A stretch of DNA of 64,000 nt from Asterochloris sp. CNOR1 (taxonomy: Eukaryota > Chlorophyta > Trebouxiophyceae > Trebouxiales > Trebouxiaceae). Below the pieces are notes generated by a model. That model had not been told where the DNA came from, searched no databases, and saw nothing but the letters and a program-made list of their open reading frames with translations. Where the stretch lies: positions 558,001 through 622,000 of the forward strand of contig OZ017756.1 of the NCBI GenBank assembly GCA_963969365.1, given 5' to 3'. A program made the position numbers and the translations under genes. This document shows, piece by piece, positions 58,193 to 64,000 of the stretch; within the stretch, counting starts at the first letter, position 1, and every line of letters starts with the position of its first letter.

Positions 58193-58563
58193 GTGAGGAG
58201 ACCTGCTGCAGGCGGTGCACACCAGCTGCACATGCCACACAATGCCAAACGGGTGGGCGGCAGCCGCATGCATGCAAAGAAAGGTACTGCACGCGGTGCA
58301 CAGCAGCTGCATATGCCATCCTCCTGCTGTAGGTGCTGCAGATGCCAAAGTGGTCAGTCTGACCGCCCTGGATGATGCTACCAGTCATGGGCCTGCTGCT
58401 GTCCGCGTGCTCCCCATTGCCCTGCACCTGGTGCAGCAGTCCTTGTCCAAGAAGCTTGTGCAGCAATGAGTCGCCTGGCAACTCACCAGGCGTGTATGGG
58501 AGTTGCTGTGGCAGCACCCCGCCATCAACTTGCCAGCAACACCATGCAGCCTGCTGCCTGCAG

Positions 58564-61500
58564 CTACCGACGGCATCCTTGGCTATGGATCGCTGCTGCC
58601 CTGGTGCTGGCCGGCCTCATTCTGCTCATCACGCTGTGCGCAGTCCTGTTGGGGCAGGGCGCCCCCTCCTTCGTGTTTGGCCCCTCCCTGGTGGGCACCT
58701 CTGGCTATGGCTTTGACGTGCAGCTGGCGCTGGACAGGGCGGGCTCTGTGGCCTATGTGGTGGTGCCGACACAAGACCTCATAGATGACACCAACTTGAG
58801 GTGAGCATCGTCTTCAAGCTGGGACCTGGTGCGGGTTCCTGCACCACATGCACCTGGTTGTTGAGCGCTGTCAGCAGCCCCTTGTTGTGCTCAAATGCTA
58901 GGAGCAGCTGTGCGCAGCATTCCAGCATGCAGTGCGTGCCACATGCAGTCAGGGCCAGGGCACATAACAGAAGGTCCCAGCTGGCTGCAGCCGCCTGGTC
59001 TGTGTGCGTGTGTGGTCAAGCGCTGCTACACACAAGGCTGGAGAGCGCTGCATGTGTGTTGCCGCAGGGACTTCTCCAGCAAGGCTGTGCTGACAGTCAG
59101 CGGCGGGCAAACACCTGCAGCGCTGCAGTCTTACACTGTGGCCTGCGGCCATGTGAGCGTACCAGCTGGCAGGTCCAACGTCACAATGTCAGTGGAGGCC
59201 CCTCCCACCTTAGATACCCTGGAGTGCCAGCAGGCTGCCCAGTACGTGTCTGACGATCCCAAAGGTGGGAGGCCTGGAGACAGGTGACGGGACGTGGTGG
59301 CTTTGCATGTGTGGCCAGCACCCTGATGCAGGTACGACATGCTGCACCTCTAGGGGGTCTGCAGGGCTTGCCTCTGAACATGTCTGGTGACCTCAAGGGA
59401 CCTGGTGTGGCGCCTTGCCGGCTGCAGCCCCAAGTCTCAGCATACCAGCAGACTGCTCAACTGGCAGCTCCAAAGGTGCAACAAGTGGTTTGCAAGGCAG
59501 GCTTGCAGTCCCACACTTTGGTGCATGGCTTGCCGCCACCAGGTTTGTGCTAGTCTGACTGCGTTTCAGGCAAGCTGTCTGCTGATGCGCATCAATGCTG
59601 CGCTGCCCTCAAGCTGCGCAGCTGCCGCAAGGGCCTCGTGGTGTGTCTTTGCCTGCACCAGACCATCTGCAATGTATGGGGGACCATGTGCCGGCTTGCG
59701 TTCTTACTTGACGCTCTGCTCTGCAGGTGCGCAGTCCAACTTGTTCTGCCAGAGGTGGTCATCTGCTCTGCAGGTGCGCAGCCCAACTTGTTCTGCCAGA
59801 GGTGCCCCTCCCTCAGTTCAGCCTCAGACTACACCATCCTGCTGGTGCCCCAGAGTGCCAAGAGGCTGCACCGCTCTGGTGCGCTGCACTTGCTGGCCCT
59901 CAGCACACAGGACGTGACGCCGCCCACCTTCGTGACGCCCCCCTACATCAACAACGTCACCATCAACACATTTACCCTGAATGTGGAACTCGATGAGCCA
60001 GGTGGGACAATGTCTAATTGAGTCACAGACATCAATACTGATAGCACCTCAGTCGGTGTGGGAGCCTGACCCTGCATTGCACTGACTTACGCAAGCTTCA
60101 ACACTCAGGCTGCAGCCTGCCAAGCACCTGCAGGCACCTTCTCTATGCAGGCACCTTCTCTATGCCTGTCCTTGTCACAGAGCAGCCAAGGAGCTACTTC
60201 CAGCGGTGAAGCAGCGGCTAGCCCAGTTCGCTGCGCATTGCCTGCAGGCTATCCTTCTGCTTTGAGTGACCGGCTTTGTGAGACTCATGGAAGCCTGCCC
60301 GCTGCCTGCAGGCACGGTCTACATGGCCATCCTCTACAACTCAATCATTGCCCAGTACCAGCAGCTGGCAGCAGTCTATAGCACCATAGCCCCCAGCAGC
60401 AGTGAGGTGCTCTCTATCACACCCACAGCCTTCCAGGGAGCTCTGGCTGCCAACAGCAGCCTAGTAGTCGCTTCAGGCAACGTGGTCACAAGCGGTTGGG
60501 TTGCTCCGCCGTGCCCTGGCGCCATCTGCCAGCAGAGTGTGTATGCCCTGGCTGGCAACACCCCCTATGTGGTGAGCTGTGCCCTGGCGCACTCAACCAG
60601 CTGGTGCCTTCTTCATGTGCCAATAGTGGATGTGCTGCCCCTGCCGGCACCACCCTCAAGGGTAGTGAGCCATGCCCTGAAGTGACCAGCGCAGCGCTTG
60701 ACAGACCATCAACACCAAACTGCAGCTCAGAAGCCTGCACGCGGCAGGGCCGATGCTAGCAATCAGCACAGCCAACCCCATGTGGGTGCCACACTCCGTC
60801 TAGCTGTTCCCAGGCTTCAGCAACCAGTAGAGCCTGTTACGGGTTGTCCAGGGACAGCTGAGCTTCAAGCACTACTTGAATGGCTTGGCCATGGCACAAG
60901 TCCTTGTTCAAGTCCACATCGCCCTGCAGGTGTGGCTTGTGGCTGTTGACCTCTACGGGAACGCCCAGGCCTCTGCCACAAGCGTGGCTTTGACAACACT
61001 GCCAGACACTGCTCCCCCTGTGCTCTTGCAAGGGTCTGGGCCCAAGCAGGTGGGCGCCATGTCCACACATCTGCTGCTTTCCGTTCAGCGTGCTCCCACA
61101 AGGGGATCAATCATAAACCTAATCAAGGCTCACCGAGATGCCTGGCAATCTAGGAAAGGTCAGAAAATTGGCTTGCCAGCCGTCTGCCCAAGTAAGCCGT
61201 GCCTGTGCGCCAAGCAGAGGATGATGCCGAGCCGCACTGCAGGCGGTGTCAGGCAGGCTCTGATTTGGCAAAGCCACGTAGCAGTGCTGCAGGGGGCTGT
61301 TGCAGCATCCAGTTCAGAATTAGTGCTATGCTGCAGGTGACTGCTGCAGCTTTTGATGTGGGCGTGAGCCTGGATACAGCGGGAGCAGTTTACTATTTCG
61401 TGACAACCCCGACCACCACAGCCACAACCATAGCGGCTGCAGCCTCTAGCGTGCAGCCTGGCGGCTCCCTGCTGGCCCAGGGCACCCTGCTGAGCCCATC

Positions 61501-63686
61501 TGATGTGCCCAGCTCTGTGGCAATCATCACTGGCTCAGGCAGCAGCAGCAGCAGCACCCCCACCCCACCGGCCACCAATGTGACCATACAGGGTGTGGCT
61601 GACAGCATCCTGGTCAACAATCCCTCCAGGCGGCGGCAGCTGCGCCAGCAGGCAGGCACTTGGCAGGAGACCACCAGCGCGCTCAGTGACTGGCACGCAG
61701 ACGCACTGCGTGACTGGGGCCTCCCAGGTGAGCTGTTGGAGGGAGCACAGTGGCAGGGCAGCTCAGCAAACTCGTGAGAGACCTGCACGGCCTGCACACA
61801 CATGCTAGCAGTCAAAGGCAAGGCCAAAGGCCACCTCCCCCTTTCAGCGACTGTCATACTACGGCCTGCCTGTTGAGCAACCGGGAAGAGCGCAGTGCAG
61901 CAGCGGCACAGCAAGATGACAGCCGCCCTGCACTATCTGCTTGCACACACAAGCAGGCAGGCACATGGCAGGAGGGTCTTGAGGGGCCTGTCCAGTGCGC
62001 TTTTGCCTGAAATACAGTGTGGTGTGCACCATACATTGTCCACGGCAGAGCAGCACTGCATGCTTGGCGCAATTGCGCGTCAGACACCCTGCAGTGATGC
62101 ATGCGGCTTCTGACACGTGCCTACAACCTTGAGCTCAGGTGAAACAGCATGGCCTGGGAGCGAGTGGCTGCCAAGTGCTGCTGGAGACAAGCAGCTGTCA
62201 GCCTTGCCCTTGGCACAGGACTGGACCCCTTGGGAGGCTGCCTCTGGCCAGCAGGCAGCCATGCAGCTGCCGTCCTCTGAGAAACCATCTCAGCCTCTGC
62301 AGCGCCAGCCTAGCCAACAGCTCACTGCTGCGCAGCCCAGGAAGGCTGCCCAGGCTGGCTGGCAGGGTGCAGATGCCCGCGGTCTGCTTCAGGGCACCGC
62401 TGGCTTACCTGACGGCGCCACGGCTGCTGGCAGGCAGCTGCTGCAGAACACTGCCTCGCCAGGAGCGCTGGGACCGGCATGCTCTGTGGGCCCCACCTGC
62501 CAGAGCCTGGACGTCACCTGCAAGCTCAGCATCAGCCAGGTGGGTTTTCTCATGGAGTGAGGTGATCACATAGTGTCTGGCGTAGAGTGCTCATCTCAGA
62601 TGCCTGCCCTGTTGCTACCTAGCAGCTTATTGGCATGCCCGTTTGATGCACACACTTTACATTGTGCCAAAGATGAGCAGCTCGCATCTGCGCAGCTCAT
62701 GACGACAACTGGACTTCAAGATCCTCTGTGTTGCTGCAGGCATTCAGCAACACGTCCAGCGCAATTGCGGCAGGTTGCCTGACCATTTCAACAGCCGGTC
62801 AGAACATCGAGCTCCCATCCTCCATCCAGGTGCCTGCACACTGTTGCAGAGCTGCCACCTGTGATGCACCTCTGACTTCTCAGCTGAGCCCTCTGCAGCA
62901 TGCAAATACGCTGAAGGCTGCTGCGTCCCATCTTGCATGCTTGCACCAGCCTTAAGCGGAAGGTATGGACCAGGCAGTCCGTCAATGGCTTGATCATGAT
63001 GCTTGAAGCTTTGCGTGCTGCAGGGCTTGCAGAACAACTCCCTGTACCAGGTAGAGATCGTGACAGAGGACACTAACTTCCCCACCCCTAACAGGTGTGC
63101 ACTGCTTTGGTCTGTGACCCGTTAGGGCTGGCATCTGCAAACCAGATCTGTCAAAGTTGGCCTTTGCTGGCTTGACCTGTCAAGCCAACACTCTCTGACA
63201 CTCAGGGACGCCTGAGTGGTGCACGGCCATGTCCCTCCGCAAAGGGCAGCAGCCTTGTGGCTTGTGTTGCAGCAGGGCAGCTAAGCAGAGCCTCCCACAA
63301 CTTTGCTCAATGCAGTCAGTCTTGGTCTGCAACTGCTTCCATGAATGAACCGCAGTGCACAGCAGTCTGTGCTATTTGTCAGCCCTACACCAGCCACAGC
63401 GCTCACAGCAGGGCCCTGTGCAGCTGTGCAGGACCTGCATGCCAGGCGAATCGTGGCAAGATGCCTTTTAAAGCCTCTATGACAAGGCACATCAGGCATC
63501 AATACATGTCGTCGTCTGTGGTGCAGGTCCCCGTCTCCCTATGTCTTCCTCGTGCGGACAGTGGACCTGACGCCGCCCGTGTTTGTGGGGGCTACGCCAC
63601 GTGTGCAGAACATTGCAGCAACCAGCTTTGAGCTGGTTGTCCAGATGAACAAGGCTGGCATGGTCTTCTACATAGTGCTGCTCCAG
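58564..63686 (+). CDS. Membrane-anchored protein with repetitive extracellular region, runs off right edge
   Basis: Ten in-phase exons are visible: 58564-58800, 59067-about 59271, 59774-60001, 60312-60571, 60930-61049, 61337-61727, 62139-62539, 62740-62829, 63024-63094, 63527-63686. The first encodes one transmembrane helix (WIAAALVLAGLILLITLCAV, then LLG) after a few basic residues, so a type II topology is likely. The outer part repeats a motif of about 110-150 residues: DVTPPTFVTPPYINNVTINT then FTLNVELDEPGTVYMAIL; DTAPPVLLQGSGPK; DLTPPVFVGATPRVQNIAAT then SFELVVQMNKAGMVFYIVLL. This DxTPPxF...LDEPGxVYY pattern resembles fibronectin-III-like beta repeats of algal surface proteins. Several NxT/S sites and a glutamine-rich insert (62200-62450) are present. 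Function is unknown; wall or surface adhesion is a guess. It continues beyond 63686. Confidence 0.75.
59715..59804 (+). repeat. Near-perfect 47-bp tandem duplication of a 3' splice site
   Basis: The 43-bp block TCTGCTCTGCAGGTGCGCAG (and following) at 59715-59757 recurs at 59762-59804 with one difference. Each copy includes a complete acceptor and the first coding bases of the exon at 59774. Because the shift is not a multiple of three, only the second copy gives the open frame. This is the youngest example of the exon-edge duplications in the window. Confidence 0.93.
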
Positions 63687-63699
63687 GTAAGGTGCTGCA

Positions 63700-64000
63700 C
63701 AGATGGGACTCCAGGGCGCGATGCATCACTGGCTGGCGGTCCAGATGAATAGGAATGGCTGGCTTAACCTGGTGCTTGCCCCAGCCGTTGAGGAGCCTGC
63801 AGCAGTGCGACCTGACAGCTGGCAGATATTGGATGTAGATGAACAATGCTGAGCTGGGGAGGCAAACAGGGTATCTTGGTCATATGCTCAGAGCGCTACT
63901 TGAGCTAGGATTGGCACCTGCAGATTGGAATGTAACGGCTTGAACTTGAGATGTGCCTGAAAAGCCGGGGCGCCAGAGTGGTCTGGTCTTCTGCATGGCG
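63700..64000 (+). other. Intron of the membrane protein gene with a copy of the preceding exon
   Basis: No further exon is recognised. At about 63735-63765 the intron reads GCGGTCCAGATGAATAGGAA, an echo of GTTGTCCAGATGAACAAGGC in the exon at 63637. The remainder shows nothing else I can assign. Confidence 0.45.

Noticed and set aside
58466-58803. Separate gene start at ATG 58466 overlapping the TGA of an upstream frame
   Set aside because: The stop/start overlap looks bacterial, and the exon at 58564 has a good TGCAG acceptor joining an upstream exon in phase, so a spliced start is more likely.

Overview
The window is nuclear DNA of an intron-rich green alga, most likely a trebouxiophyte or related core chlorophyte; the exact class is an inference. 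Supporting signs are plant-type proteins (a plastid PHT4/ANTR anion transporter, fused dehydroquinate dehydratase-shikimate dehydrogenase, a plant STR8-type rhodanese protein, ARL3), short exons cut by 50-400 bp introns with TGCAG acceptors, GC-rich DNA, and a U2 snRNA gene. I rebuilt splice phases by hand. The models below close in frame unless stated.

Layout, left to right: (1) 229-2749, minus, 5' part of a PHT4/ANTR transporter running off the left edge. (2) 3359-8923, plus, complete 10-exon DHQ-SDH (619 aa). (3) 9241-9430, plus, U2 snRNA. (4) 9431-13876, poorly resolved, with low-confidence minus-strand coding pieces and small repeats. (5) 13877-17642, minus, Mn-type cation diffusion facilitator (MTP), 12 exons with a 21-nt microexon. 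(6) 17717-about 23165, minus, an apparently full-length L1-type LINE sitting between the start codons of the CDF gene and the next gene. (7) 23172-25354, plus, alpha/beta hydrolase. (8) 25586-29313, plus, FBXO9-like F-box gene. (9) 29522-30578, plus, MAPEG membrane protein. (10) 31740-34291, minus, RhoGAP-like protein without the arginine finger. (11) 34486-39920, minus, STR8/TrhO-like rhodanese protein. (12) 40406-52154, plus, TPR protein whose 1.36 kb of coding sequence is spread over 11.7 kb. (13) 52326-54735, minus, ARL3 GTPase. (14) 55122-58192, plus, a coiled-coil protein of unknown function, possibly the front half of (15) 58564-right edge, a membrane-anchored protein with a repetitive outer region.

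The genes are a mix of plastid, secretory, ubiquitin and cilium-related functions with no common pathway. I see no operon-like or defence system. Divergent pairs share short promoters (ANTR/DHQ-SDH, CDF/hydrolase split by the LINE, STR8/TPR, ARL3/coiled-coil gene).

The most unusual property is architectural. Many introns carry decayed tandem copies of the neighbouring exon edge with its splice site ('exon echoes'), from an almost perfect 47-bp duplication (59715-59804) to barely recognisable multi-copy series. They occur in at least eight genes, and the copy joined to the exon body is always the one in use. GC-AG introns also seem over-represented (5 of about 80).
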